Shown: positions 28,215-37,089, numbered from the stretch's first letter. The stretch is DNA of 64,000 nt from Tunicatimonas sp964551335 (GCA_964551335.1 CAZKCO010000017.1:46719-110718), one strand, 5' to 3'. Numbers and translations: made by a program. Notes: generated by a model not told the origin, from the sequence alone.

Positions 28215-28427
28215 ATGAAAAAGAACATGGGATCTACCGACCGTATTATTAGAGTACTTATCGCGGCTATCATTCTGGTGTTATTCTTCACTAACGTAAT
28301 TACCGGTACTGTAGGCATCGTTTTGCTGGTGCTAGCTGGAGTTTTTCTTCTAACCAGTGTAGTCAGCTTTTGTCCGCTCTACGCACCCTTTGGCATTAGT
28401 ACCTGCCCTACTAAAAAGCAGGCTTAG
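28215..28427 (+). CDS. DUF2892 (YgaP-like) small membrane protein
   Basis: 70 residues. The start KKNMGSTDRIIRVLIAAIIL and the ending CPLYAPFGISTCPTKK are the hallmark of DUF2892. Two membrane helices (about 15-32 and 36-55) are clear. In other bacteria the domain is fused or adjacent to rhodanese/sulfur-transfer proteins; here it is downstream of a Crp/Fnr gene. The terminal Cys pair is conserved. Confidence 0.88.
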   Translation: MKKNMGSTDRIIRVLIAAIILVLFFTNVITGTVGIVLLVLAGVFLLTSVVSFCPLYAPFGISTCPTKKQA

Positions 28428-28457
28428 AGTTAGTACCCTGGCCTATTGGGGAGAAAA

Positions 28458-28490
28458 CGTCACTGCGAGCGAACGCGAACGGGGCCGCCC
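28458..28490 (+). repeat. REP-like dispersed repeat, copy 1
   Basis: The sequence begins CGTCACTGCGAGCGAACGCG and continues to a GC-rich GGGGCCGCCC. It is related to the copies at 29906-29936 (opposite strand) and 29963-29992 by the shared CGTCA..GCGA start. It lies just upstream of the IS110 noncoding end. Confidence 0.55.
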
Positions 28491-28544
28491 TTTAGATTTG
28501 TGTAACAAAGTATCACTTTAAAAAGTACAAAACAAAAAGAACCG

Positions 28545-28616
28545 AAAGTGTGAGCGGTGAACTAGGGGGTCGCCTAATAAATTAGCTTTAGCGCCGGAAT
28601 TAGTCCCTCACTCTTT
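28545..28616 (+). ncRNA. candidate IS110 bridge RNA segment
   Basis: Upstream of the transposase, AAAGTGTGAG (28545-28554) pairs with CTCACTCTTT (28607-28616) over ten positions with one mismatch. Inside, CTAAT/ATTAG forms a second hairpin. A related pair of segments, AGCGCCGGAATTAG (about 28589) and AGCGCCAATTAG (about 28626), follow one another. IS110-group elements are known to encode a structured bridge RNA in this noncoding end; its targeting loops cannot be assigned without the precise insertion ends. Confidence 0.4.
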
Positions 28617-28718
28617 TGTATGAAGCTAGCGCCAATTAGAACATTAAGAAAGACTTAGTAAAGGGATTAGCGGCTTCAATACCTTCGGCTCTAGATGTTT
28701 CACATAAACTGCAAAAGT

Positions 28719-29732
28719 ATGAAACCTGTATGGTTCATTGGTATCGATGTTTCAAAAGCTACGTTGGATGTAGCTGTCTGCCACCAAGATAGCCCTGACC
28801 AGTTCACTCACCAGCAATTTGATAACACTACTGCTGGGTTTAAACAATTGATTGCTTGGTTGAAGAAACAAAAAGTAGATTTCATTAAACGCTTCTTCTG
28901 CATGGAGCATACGGGGCACTACACCCTAGCACTATGCTGTTTTCTTCAAGAACAGGAACTACCTTATACCCTTGTAAGCCCTCTACATTTGAAACGGTCT
29001 ATGGGTATCGTACGGGGTAAGAATGATCGGGTAGATGCCCGACGTATTGCCCATTACGCCTGTCTTCATTGGCGAATATTAAAACCTATGCAATTGCCTT
29101 CGGCATGTTTACTCAAACTAAAGAACCTGATGGCTTTCCGAGATCGGCTCACTAAAACGAAAGTGAGCTTAAAGCAAACCCTGCAAGATTTGAAAGATAC
29201 CAGTGCACTAGTAGATAACCGATTCATTATCAAACAATCCGAAAAGCAGTTGAAGCTCATTGAGCAGCAAATCAAGCATACCGACCAGCAGATGGAAACC
29301 ACCATTGAGGAAGATGGGCAAGTACAGCAACATTTCCGTTTGATCAGTTCGGTGGTAGGTATCGGTATGATTACTGCAGCCGCTTTTCTGATTTATACCC
29401 AAGATTTTACCGCCTTTGACAATGGTCGCCAGTTTTCATGCTATGTTGGGGTGGCTCCGTTTGACCATAATTCGGGTAGCAGCATTAGAGGAAAAACTCA
29501 AGTCAGCCCATTAGCCAACCGAAAGATGAAAGCTTTGCTGAGCAACTGCGCTACTGCTGCTATACAGCATGATCCTGAACTGAAGGCCTACTATCAACGT
29601 AAACTCAAAGAAGGAAAAGCTAAACTAGCCGTTCTCAATGCAGTCAAGGCGAAACTGATTAACCGGGTGTTTGCCACGGTGAACCGAGGTACAGCGTATG
29701 TAGTCATGAAGCAGTATGGACAAGCGGCTTAA
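28719..29732 (+). CDS. IS110-family transposase (DEDD)
   Basis: 337 residues from the ATG at 28719; an ATG at 28695 adds eight residues before the conserved WFIGIDVSKATLDVAV. The DEDD_Tnp_IS110 domain has Asp in GIDVSK, Glu in CMEHTGHY and the Asp pair in KNDRVDARRIA. A coiled-coil middle region is followed by the Transposase_20 domain with VVGIGMITAAAFLIY and the SGSSIRGKTQVSP segment that carries the catalytic serine region of the family. The gene is full length, so the element may be active. Confidence 0.93.
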   Translation: MKPVWFIGIDVSKATLDVAVCHQDSPDQFTHQQFDNTTAGFKQLIAWLKKQKVDFIKRFFCMEHTGHYTLALCCFLQEQELPYTLVSPLHLKRSMGIVRGKNDRVDARRIAHYACLHWRILKPMQLPSACLLKLKNLMAFRDRLTKTKVSLKQTLQDLKDTSALVDNRFIIKQSEKQLKLIEQQIKHTDQQMETTIEEDGQVQQHFRLISSVVGIGMITAAAFLIYTQDFTAFDNGRQFSCYVGVAPFDHNSGSSIRGKTQVSPLANRKMKALLSNCATAAIQHDPELKAYYQRKLKEGKAKLAVLNAVKAKLINRVFATVNRGTAYVVMKQYGQAA

Positions 29733-29905
29733 TGACTTTCTATTTGAAGGGAAAACCTTGTGTTTTGTCTTCGAGTAGAAACACCAACCGTAGGGCGGTA
29801 GCACAAAGATGAATCTTGAAAAAATTATAGCGTTTTGACTTGCTTTATCTTAGAACTTCCGGCGGCAGTCTTCCACTTATAAGTTTGATTCTCCAGTTTC
29901 CCGGA

Positions 29906-29992
29906 GGAGATGGCTTCACATTCGTTCGCCATGACGTATCTCTTTTAACTAATGGATTGAGACGTCACCGCGAGGCACTAAGCGGTCTCCCT
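29906..29992. repeat. inverted pair of REP-like repeats
   Basis: A minus-strand copy (29906-29936, reading CGTCATGGCGAACGAATGTG and ending ATCTCC) and a plus-strand copy (29963-29992, CGTCACCGCGAGGCACTAAG, ending TCTCC) face each other across 26 bp. This is the arrangement of REP/REPIN-type palindromic pairs. The rest of 29733-30175 shows no gene; the ORF at 29840-30217 runs across these repeats and looks like chance. Confidence 0.55.
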
Positions 29993-30175
29993 ACTTATTA
30001 CCTATGGATAAAAAATATCGATAATTCTTCCGGCTACCATCACCACTGCTTTATCTCATCCCTTAGATCAACCCAATCGGGTTTAATTGTCGCAATCAAA
30101 GCTTCTTTCTTTTTGCGAGAACCCGCTTTAATTTGCTTCTCTCGCTTTCCAAAGCTTTTTGGTATAGAAGAATTA

Positions 30176-31126
30176 TTAATATTCTTTGTGTCTAGTCTCC
30201 CCAAAGTCTTGGGGTAGTCCCTCTTGAGTTAGTTTTATCCAGTACTCCTCAAACTTCTTCCAGTGCTGTTCCTCGGGCAAATCGGTATGGCTGACGGGAA
30301 ACTCCATGATTTCGTGGGGTCCGGATAAATGATTGGCAATCGCGTAGACTGTATAGGCCGGCACTACCAGGTCTTTAATGCCAACTCCTATCAGGGCGGG
30401 GCAATGAATGTGACTAGCAAAGTTAACTGAGTCGAAGTACCGCAGCACCAGCATGGTATCTTCCTCGTACTCGGGATGCATCTTCAGAAAGCGATTGATT
30501 TCCTGGCCGGAACCCGATTGGGCAAAAAACTTCCGTCCCTCCGCCCAACCAAAGGTTGGTACGCCCACCACTAATAGATCAGCGGCTTGTAACACGTACT
30601 CGGCCATCAGGGCCAAACCACCGGCAAAGCTTGTGCCTTGCAGCACCAGAGAAGAAATCTTTTCCTGAAAAATATCTTGAGCCACCCGTACGGCTTGTAT
30701 ATAGTCGCAGACGGCCCCTCTCAATACCGATTGCTCCGGCGATTCAATGCCGGTGAGTACGTAACCCCACTTAGAAAACTCAGGCAAGGCCGAGCGGGAA
30801 CGTCCGAATCCCCGAATGTCTACTCCCACAATATTAAAACCCTGCTGCGCCCAATCCCAGCGTACTTCTGTTTGCGACATGTAGCCGTGGGCGTGGACGA
30901 TCAAGGGCCGTGGCTCCGAGTCTTGCCACTGTAGTGAGTACCCCTGAATACGCTGGTTTCCTAAGGAAAGAAAAGAAAGATCGGTCAGGGTGCAGCCTTG
31001 TTTCTCGGTACCGCTAGGCTCTTGCTCTATAGCCAGGGGAAGGGCTAGTAATTCTGCTTTGGTTTTACTCCAGAAACGTTCAAAATCAACGGGTTTGGTG
31101 GGAAGGGGTTTAATCTCTTTTCTCAT
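30176..31126 (-). CDS. acetylxylan esterase / cephalosporin-C deacetylase family
   Basis: 316 residues, usual length for the AXE1 family. The start has FERFWSKTKAELLALPL; RGFGRS and WGYVLTGIESPEQSVLRG are family signatures. Catalytic triad candidates are Ser in LQGTSFAGGLAL, Asp in IGVGIKDLVVP and His in FPVSHTDLPEEQ. No signal peptide is present, so it acts on short, imported acetylated sugars in the cytoplasm. It is divergent from the CNB-acyltransferase gene. Confidence 0.93.
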   Translation of the reverse strand: MRKEIKPLPTKPVDFERFWSKTKAELLALPLAIEQEPSGTEKQGCTLTDLSFLSLGNQRIQGYSLQWQDSEPRPLIVHAHGYMSQTEVRWDWAQQGFNIVGVDIRGFGRSRSALPEFSKWGYVLTGIESPEQSVLRGAVCDYIQAVRVAQDIFQEKISSLVLQGTSFAGGLALMAEYVLQAADLLVVGVPTFGWAEGRKFFAQSGSGQEINRFLKMHPEYEEDTMLVLRYFDSVNFASHIHCPALIGVGIKDLVVPAYTVYAIANHLSGPHEIMEFPVSHTDLPEEQHWKKFEEYWIKLTQEGLPQDFGETRHKEY

Positions 31127-31233
31127 GTACGAACTACTTAACGAACACTTTTTTAGCCTGGTGCCAAATTAGTGAAACATTTAAAAAATCTTTATTTTAA
31201 GAAAAGCTGACGACAGAGTGTTGAAACTGCCCT

Positions 31234-33237
31234 ATGAAATCAGATCTACTTTCCCAGCTTTCCTTTTTTGAGGATATGCCGCTGGTGGTGATAAACCGCT
31301 TGGCTGAAGTGGGGAAAGTAGTGACCGTTGAACCCAATACTCCTATCGTTCATCAGCACGACGAAGCCCGGTGTATATTTTTTTTGCTATCCGGGGCGGT
31401 ACAGTTTCATCTTCAGACGGGCGAAGTAGATGATGCCCTGGTGGGGGTAATGAAATCACCGGGGGCTTTGATTGGATGGTCGGCCTTTCGCTTTCCTTAT
31501 CGCTATACTACCACGGTCATTACTGAAGGAGCCTGCCGCTTGCTGCGGTTACCCCAACCGGTGTTGGAAGAACTATTTCATACCCATCCATCGGCCGGAT
31601 ACGAACTTCTCAAACGAATCAATACCACCGTAGCCAACCGATTGGAGCAGGCCCGGGATCAACTGCTTACCGCCAGTCGGGCTAGCGCGCATACCGCCAT
31701 TGCCCACCCGCAGGAAGAAGCGGACGACGAAGCAGTACTGGCTGATGAAATCAAGCAGGAGCCATTGGCTTTGTTACAGCATTCCTCCTTTTTCCACCCC
31801 TTCGAGACCGGGTTTTTACAACAGTTAGCCCAAGCGGTTAGCACTGAGAAATTTGCCCGCGGCGCTACTATTTTTCAGGAAAGGGATACGGCCCATCAGT
31901 TGTACCTGCTGGTAAAAGGAGAAGTGGTTCTATCAGTATGTACGACCCTGCCCCTAGCGGAAGCTCAAAGCAAGCAAGACTGTGAAGTGCCAATACGAAC
32001 CATTGATAAAGCGGGGCAATTGATAGGCTGGTCGGCGATGGTGCCTCCGTATCATTATCGGGCCACAGCTACCACCACCCAGGAAACCCAATTGCTGGTG
32101 ATACGGAAAGAGGCATTGGAGAAAGAAGCGCATAAACACCCTACCCTTGGTATCTTTCTGATGCAGCGTTTGTTATGGGTGATTGGCAATCGTTTGCGGG
32201 CCACGCGCGTACGATTGATTGCCCAGCGTTACGATAAAATTACCGTAGCCATTCGGTCCTTGTTGAAGCAGAGTGCGGCGCAGCTTCCGGTCACGTCTCC
32301 GCTGCATAAAATCCCCCACTATCTGGCGAACCGGCTGACCCTACACGATGCCTTTATTACCCTGAAAACTTTAGAGGCCCACGGGGATGAAACCGAACAA
32401 AACCTGGCCAAAGTATGTCTGGAATTGCTGACGGAAGTTAGGGAAGAACTTAGGATTTATCAGCAGCTACAGAAAATTTACGAAAGCGTGGCCAACGCCC
32501 CGGAAACGATGGCTCCAACTCAAATCAGGAATAACTGCTGTGCGGCGTTTATCAAACTTTTTGAATCTACTCCCTACCTCATTAGGGGGCAGGAGAACTT
32601 GCCCGATCAGCCCGGTCATATTTTTATTATGAACCATTTGTTTAATCATCCGGAAAACACCCTGCCCAACGATTTTCAGCTAACGCTGGATTCGCATTTT
32701 GTGTCTTCCATGATTCTTTACAAGAAGTACGGAACCGCCCCGGTGCGGGTCATCCGCAAATCGCGCCCGGATGAATACGGACATCAGCGGTACTACGATA
32801 AGTTGGGTTACATCTACGTGTATTCGGAACAGGTGGATGAATCGGCTTACGACGACCAGCCTATGGGTGCCGAGCGGAGAAAATACTTTCTCGATGAGGC
32901 CCGCGATCTGTTATTGCAGGGAGAAAACTTGGTGATTTGTCCGGAAGGAATCAGTGGGGCTACGGAAGAATCGCCTCAGCCCTTCAAAGCCGGAGCCTTT
33001 CGTTTGGCCGCCTACGTTCGCCCGGAACCCATGATTGTACCCATCGCGGTGGCTAATTTTGACAAAAAGATCACCCGCACCACCACAACCGCCCTGGTGT
33101 ACCCCCCCTTCTACTTATCCGACTACCTACCCGAGCCGGTAGAAGATCAGGTTCTCTATGATTTTATTAATAGCTACCACAAGAAGTATCAACAGTATGT
33201 GAAGGAGGCGATTGCTTTAACTACTAATGTTCGGTAA
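31234..33237 (+). CDS. tandem cyclic-nucleotide-binding domains fused to PlsC-like acyltransferase
   Basis: 667 residues. Two CNB domains come first (about 5-130, with LLSGAVQFHLQTGEVDDALV; about 180-310, with YLLVKGEVVLSVCTTLPLAE), each followed by a C-helix. A helical linker (about 325-425) leads to a glycerol-phosphate-acyltransferase-like domain (about 440-660). In that domain motif I is atypical, IFIMNHLFNHPEN rather than HxxxxD, while motif III is CPEGISGATEES and a late block is MIVPIAVANFDKK. I infer a cNMP-controlled lipid or small-molecule acyltransferase; the changed motif I leaves activity uncertain. Confidence 0.85.
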   Translation: MKSDLLSQLSFFEDMPLVVINRLAEVGKVVTVEPNTPIVHQHDEARCIFFLLSGAVQFHLQTGEVDDALVGVMKSPGALIGWSAFRFPYRYTTTVITEGACRLLRLPQPVLEELFHTHPSAGYELLKRINTTVANRLEQARDQLLTASRASAHTAIAHPQEEADDEAVLADEIKQEPLALLQHSSFFHPFETGFLQQLAQAVSTEKFARGATIFQERDTAHQLYLLVKGEVVLSVCTTLPLAEAQSKQDCEVPIRTIDKAGQLIGWSAMVPPYHYRATATTTQETQLLVIRKEALEKEAHKHPTLGIFLMQRLLWVIGNRLRATRVRLIAQRYDKITVAIRSLLKQSAAQLPVTSPLHKIPHYLANRLTLHDAFITLKTLEAHGDETEQNLAKVCLELLTEVREELRIYQQLQKIYESVANAPETMAPTQIRNNCCAAFIKLFESTPYLIRGQENLPDQPGHIFIMNHLFNHPENTLPNDFQLTLDSHFVSSMILYKKYGTAPVRVIRKSRPDEYGHQRYYDKLGYIYVYSEQVDESAYDDQPMGAERRKYFLDEARDLLLQGENLVICPEGISGATEESPQPFKAGAFRLAAYVRPEPMIVPIAVANFDKKITRTTTTALVYPPFYLSDYLPEPVEDQVLYDFINSYHKKYQQYVKEAIALTTNVR

Positions 33238-33318
33238 TTCATATGATACTGTTGTTACTAATTAGGCGTAAAGGCAAGTACTCTGATTGAAACACAAAGG
33301 CTTCAATCCAAGAAAGTT

Positions 33319-34020
33319 TTATTCCAAATCTTTGGCACTTCTAATAGGTATCCCGAAGATGAACTGAAAACTGTTATTGGCCTGATAATCAGGTATGGCT
33401 TCTATCACGTCACGAAAGCCTATATAATAACGAAGTTGAAGGTATAACCCTTTCCCCTGTTTGAGGAAATAACCGGTATGAAACGTCAGCCCGTAGTCGA
33501 CTCGGCGAACATCATCGTAGATATTGTTGGAATACAGTAGTTCATTATCCCCTTCCTCCCGATAGAAAAAGTCTTTGGCACTTAGTAAGATATGCAACTG
33601 GGGGCCTAACCCGGCCCGCCACTTTTCATTAAATTTATAATGAAGCATAAACGGAAGTCCCAGGTAATTCAGTCGGCGGCGAACGGTAGATTCTTCCAGC
33701 AGTTCATCCAAATTATTATCTTCCAGAGAATAAGGTGAAATACCACCGGATCCGAACTGGCTCACCGGAAATCCCCCGGTATGAAGAAACAGCCTATCTT
33801 TTATCTTGATATCGGTGTAAAAGCCAATGAGTAAGCCCAGATTATACGAGCCTTCGTCGAATTGGGTGAAATTACTCACATTTCCCCCAAGCTGAAGGCC
33901 CATCTGGACCACGTCCGGGTCTAATTTATCCTTACCGGCAAACATCAAACCCATCAGCAATTGAGCCTGGGTGGTAGTTACTCCTAACAGTAGCAGCAAT
34001 GCACTTAACAAAGATTTCAT
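33319..34020 (-). CDS. outer-membrane beta-barrel protein, PorT-like
   Basis: 233 residues starting at the ATG at 34020, which gives the signal MKSLLSALLLLLGVTTTQAQ; a start eight codons earlier spoils it. Alternating strands with aromatic girdles (FTDIKIKDRLFLHTGGFPVS; RLNYLGLPFMLHYKFNEKWR; YGLTFHTGYFLKQGKGLYLQ) and an ending in FIFGIPIR match small 8- to 10-stranded barrels of Bacteroidota (outer_membrane beta-barrel/PorT family). The specific role is unknown. It converges on the CNB-acyltransferase gene. Confidence 0.8.
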   Translation of the reverse strand: MKSLLSALLLLLGVTTTQAQLLMGLMFAGKDKLDPDVVQMGLQLGGNVSNFTQFDEGSYNLGLLIGFYTDIKIKDRLFLHTGGFPVSQFGSGGISPYSLEDNNLDELLEESTVRRRLNYLGLPFMLHYKFNEKWRAGLGPQLHILLSAKDFFYREEGDNELLYSNNIYDDVRRVDYGLTFHTGYFLKQGKGLYLQLRYYIGFRDVIEAIPDYQANNSFQFIFGIPIRSAKDLE

Positions 34021-34106
34021 ATTCGGCGGGTAGTGATACGCCAACGAAAGTAAGTAATCTTGTCAATTAACCCACTGACTCACGCTAAAACCAAGCAAAA
34101 AGCCGT

Positions 34107-34607
34107 TTAGGATTGGTTTTCGTCAAACTCATCCCCTGAATCCAGCTTTTTGGTATCAGACGATCCTCCAAAGATTTGGGTAGGAATAATTTTTTTGATA
34201 AAGGAAGAAGAACCCTGATCAGACTTCTCTACTTCAGCTTCGGCTTCGCGTAATGCCCGCTGCCACATAGGGGCAAAGCCCTGCGCACTTTCCGTCATGA
34301 TACCAATCGCTTTCTGGTAGACGTGCATGTTCATTATCTCGCGTCGGCCCGGCTTTTGCGCCAACGACTGATTGGTGATTCGCAGATTCTCATTTTCCTT
34401 CTTCAGGCGCTCTAATTCCTGGCGGCGGTGTTCGGTTGCTTCGGCTTCGATCTCCATCTTATTCTGTAAATGATTCTTCAGCGTTTTGATCTCACTCTTG
34501 AGGGTACCACGTTTAGCACGCTCATTAATGTAGACAATCAGCAATAAGATCAGCCCCACTCCGAGTCCGATTAAAAAGGGCTGAATATATACAACTAAGT
34601 CTTCCAT
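34107..34607 (-). CDS. membrane-anchored coiled-coil protein, unknown function
   Basis: 166 residues. One N-terminal membrane segment (about 9-27, PFLIGLGVGLILLLIVYI) is followed by a highly charged coiled coil (about 33-85, LERLKKENENLRITNQSLA). A short region REIMNMHVYQKAIGIMTES and an acidic tail (GDEFDENQS) close it. No domain is recognised. It resembles small cytoplasmic-facing scaffold proteins of Bacteroidota. It lies 86 bp upstream of the beta-barrel gene on the same strand, so the two may be co-transcribed. Confidence 0.6.
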   Translation of the reverse strand: MEDLVVYIQPFLIGLGVGLILLLIVYINERAKRGTLKSEIKTLKNHLQNKMEIEAEATEHRRQELERLKKENENLRITNQSLAQKPGRREIMNMHVYQKAIGIMTESAQGFAPMWQRALREAEAEVEKSDQGSSSFIKKIIPTQIFGGSSDTKKLDSGDEFDENQS

Positions 34608-34762
34608 ACTGGTGTAGTTAGGTTTAATGTAAGGTAGTAATATATTTGCTTTACTAACTAATCCAATGGCAGTTGGTTCATTTTTCCTATTACCAACTAT
34701 CGCCCATTATTTCAATTCTGGTTAATTTGAGGTAGTTTTAGGTTACAACAACCTACCCTACC

Positions 34763-35608
34763 ATGAAACGCAAGCAACTTTTTGAATTCGAAGACTTTTC
34801 TTGGTTCCCCCACTGGCTTCGGGATTGTATGACCCACTATATTTCGGCCATGCACCGATTGTTAGGCACCTCTAAGACTTTAGCTAAATTAGTGGCCCGA
34901 GCATTAGAACATACGAATCAGCAACGGGTTATTGACCTTTGTTCCGGTAGCGGCGGGCCTATGTTGGAAGTAGCCAATATTTTACGGCAGCACTACGGTT
35001 ATCCTGATTTGCAACTAACCTTAAGCGACCTGTACCCTAATCAGGAAACGGCAAAAAAAATAAACCAACTTGCCGAAGAAAACACCAAGTATCTAACTAC
35101 AGCGGTTAATGCCACTGATCTGGACAAAGAATTAGCAGGTGTCCGCACGATGGTATGTAGCATGCACCATATGCCTCCTGAGGTTGCTAAACGAATATTG
35201 AAAAATGCCCTGGAAGCGCAACAGCCTATTTGCATCTACGAAATTAGCGATAACTCCATTCCTCGGGGAATACGCTGGCTGGCCTTTCCTACTACCTTCA
35301 TCATGGTTTTCTTTATTACTCCTCTGGTGCGTCCCATGACCTGGCAGCAGTTAGTTTTTACTTACCTAATACCTATTCTTCCGTTGCTAATTGCCTGGGA
35401 CGGAGCGGTGTCCAACATTCGTACCTACACTTTAAACGATCTGGATATACTGCTTTCTGATCTTCAATCGGAACAATATACCTGGGAAAAGGGTACCTTG
35501 GCGGGTAAAGGCGGTGATAAATTATATCTACTAGGATTACCCCTGGCTAAAAAAGCCGAATCTGCTTCCTCTCCCCAAAATACTCAAACAATTGAACATG
35601 AAAATTAA
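34763..35608 (+). CDS. class I SAM-dependent methyltransferase with C-terminal membrane helices
   Basis: 281 residues. The Rossmann motif I is RVIDLCSGSGGPMLEVA, and the later LTLSDLYPNQETAKKI is the acidic-loop strand. After the methyltransferase core, two hydrophobic segments (about 176-192 and 200-217) should place the enzyme at the membrane. The substrate is unknown; lipid-soluble methyl acceptors are possible. The next gene starts inside its last codons, so they are translationally coupled. Confidence 0.82.
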   Translation: MKRKQLFEFEDFSWFPHWLRDCMTHYISAMHRLLGTSKTLAKLVARALEHTNQQRVIDLCSGSGGPMLEVANILRQHYGYPDLQLTLSDLYPNQETAKKINQLAEENTKYLTTAVNATDLDKELAGVRTMVCSMHHMPPEVAKRILKNALEAQQPICIYEISDNSIPRGIRWLAFPTTFIMVFFITPLVRPMTWQQLVFTYLIPILPLLIAWDGAVSNIRTYTLNDLDILLSDLQSEQYTWEKGTLAGKGGDKLYLLGLPLAKKAESASSPQNTQTIEHEN

Positions 35609-36311
35609 TCTTCAATACCTGGTACTCATAAATTCTATGTTTTTTATCCTGGGGTCACTGAATTTAGCTAATGCCCAGTCAGTATCTCTCTTTAATGGTC
35701 AGGATCTCTCCGGCTGGCACGTAGATGTTCCCGAAATGGATGAAGATTCTTCGGTAGAAAGTCCGTTTTTGGTAAGGAATGGCTTACTAGTGAGTATGGG
35801 TACTCCCCCCGGACATCTTATCACCGATAAAGTTTATCAGGATTACCGACTGGAGGTAGAGTACCGTTTTGCCGGAGAGCCCGGTAATTGCGGTGTTTTA
35901 GTGCATGCTTCTACCCCACGAGCTCTGTACGAAATGTTTCCTAAATCGCTGGAAGTACAGATGATGCACGAAAATGCCGGAGACTTTTGGTGTATTGTGG
36001 AAAATATTGAAGTCCCGAACATGGAAGCCCGTCGGGGTCCTAAAAAGGACTGGGGCATCACCGAAGGCAAAGGCCGTCGCATTTTAAACCTGACCGATGA
36101 TTCTGAAAACCCAGTGGGTGAATGGAATCGTATGACTGTTGAGTGCTTGGATGATAAAATCAAGGTTTGGGTAAACGGCGATCTGGTAAACTACGGAGAG
36201 AATTGCACCGCTGAGCAGGGACAAATAGCCGTGCAGGCCGAAGGCTCAGAAGTAGAATTCAGAAAGTTAGAACTTACTCCTATCAGCCAATTGAGTGAAG
36301 AAGCTCCATAA
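35598..36311 (+). CDS. DUF1080 (3-keto-disaccharide hydrolase-type) exported protein
   Basis: 237 residues from the ATG at 35598 (a TTG two codons earlier is possible). The signal peptide ends LNLANAQ. The concanavalin-like fold of DUF1080 is plain: VSLFNGQDLSGWHVDVPEMD at the start, YRLEVEYRFAGEPGNCGVLV, SLEVQMMHENAGDFW and IAVQAEGSEVEFRKLEL at the end. Related proteins hydrolyse 3-keto-glycosides in the periplasm. It overlaps the methyltransferase by 11 bp. Confidence 0.9.
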   Translation: MKINLQYLVLINSMFFILGSLNLANAQSVSLFNGQDLSGWHVDVPEMDEDSSVESPFLVRNGLLVSMGTPPGHLITDKVYQDYRLEVEYRFAGEPGNCGVLVHASTPRALYEMFPKSLEVQMMHENAGDFWCIVENIEVPNMEARRGPKKDWGITEGKGRRILNLTDDSENPVGEWNRMTVECLDDKIKVWVNGDLVNYGENCTAEQGQIAVQAEGSEVEFRKLELTPISQLSEEAP

Positions 36312-36323
36312 GTAGCTTAATGG

Positions 36324-36899
36324 CTAAGAGGCTGGTTTACGCCAAAATTGGCGAATCTTTTTAAAGAAAAACACCACCAGAACCAGTAACCCAATCACAA
36401 TGATGGCGGCTAAGGGCCACAAAAAAACCGAAAGTGCCGACAATATTCCGGATGTAGCGGTTTCTACTGTAGTTACTACCGGGTTAGCCAATCCCCCCGT
36501 GGTAGCCGTAGAAGCCAAACGCGTATTGGCGCTCACTCCCTTTACAATACTGGCGGTACCTCCCCCGGCAATAATCGCTAACGCCCACTGCCAAAGTGGA
36601 CCCATTTCTATTAAAGTAGATGCCATCACTGCCGTTCCGGCGATCGTAGCGGTTGGTAACGCGATGGTATCCAGCAAATTATCAAACCAAGGGATAAAGT
36701 AGGCTAGCGTTTCCAATGCCGTTGCTGCGGCCAGCGCGATCATGGCAGGAAAGGTGCCAACCCAGGCAAATGATTCATTCACGGGAATAATATCAAAGTG
36801 ACTGGCTAGGCTTAAGACCAGCAACGGCAAAAAAATCCGAAAACCAACTGAAGCGGCCAGTCCGAGTCCGATAAAAAAGGGAGCTACGTATTCAGTCAT
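36324..36899 (-). CDS. DUF4126 membrane protein
   Basis: 191 residues with about five membrane segments. GLGLAASVGFRIFLPLLVLSL at the start and SVKG-like GTASIVKGVSANTRLASTAT in the middle are typical of DUF4126. The function of the family is unknown. It converges on the DUF1080 gene with 12 bp between and is followed upstream by a MITE. Confidence 0.88.
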   Translation of the reverse strand: MTEYVAPFFIGLGLAASVGFRIFLPLLVLSLASHFDIIPVNESFAWVGTFPAMIALAAATALETLAYFIPWFDNLLDTIALPTATIAGTAVMASTLIEMGPLWQWALAIIAGGGTASIVKGVSANTRLASTATTGGLANPVVTTVETATSGILSALSVFLWPLAAIIVIGLLVLVVFFFKKIRQFWRKPAS

Positions 36900-36928
36900 A
36901 AGATAATAGTTTATAGTGTTTTGGTCTA

Positions 36929-37089
36929 GGGCGTGTTGACAATTGGATTAACTAGGGATTTTAAGACTATTTTTGGGCCAATAAAGGAACTTGAGAAGGG
37001 CAATGCCTAAGCATTGGCCGCCGAAAGTAACGTATAGTGGACTAAAAAGAGACTAAAATTGCCGTTCAAATTTATATGTCGACACACCC
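36929..37089. mobile_element. 161-bp MITE with 13-bp terminal inverted repeats
   Basis: GGGCGTGTTGACA (36929-36941) and TGTCGACACACCC (37077-37089) are inverted copies matching at 11 of 13 positions, flanked directly by TA on both sides (36927-36928 and 37090-37091). No ORF lies inside. The TA duplication and end sequences suggest mobilisation by an IS5- or IS630/Tc1-type DDE transposase encoded elsewhere. Confidence 0.6.

Larger units (their letters stand above)
28540..29790 (+). mobile_element. IS110-family insertion sequence (ends approximate)
   Basis: A complete IS110-type transposase gene is flanked by noncoding ends of a size usual for the family. IS110 elements lack terminal inverted repeats, so the ends cannot be fixed from sequence alone; I set them from the structured upstream segment and from the noncoding sequence after the stop codon. 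REP-like repeats lie on both sides. The element separates the DUF2892 operon from the acetylxylan esterase gene. Confidence 0.6.

Noticed and set aside
29840..30217. 125-codon plus-strand ORF
   Set aside because: It overlaps an inverted pair of REP-like repeats and the end of the acetylxylan esterase gene and has no protein-like features.
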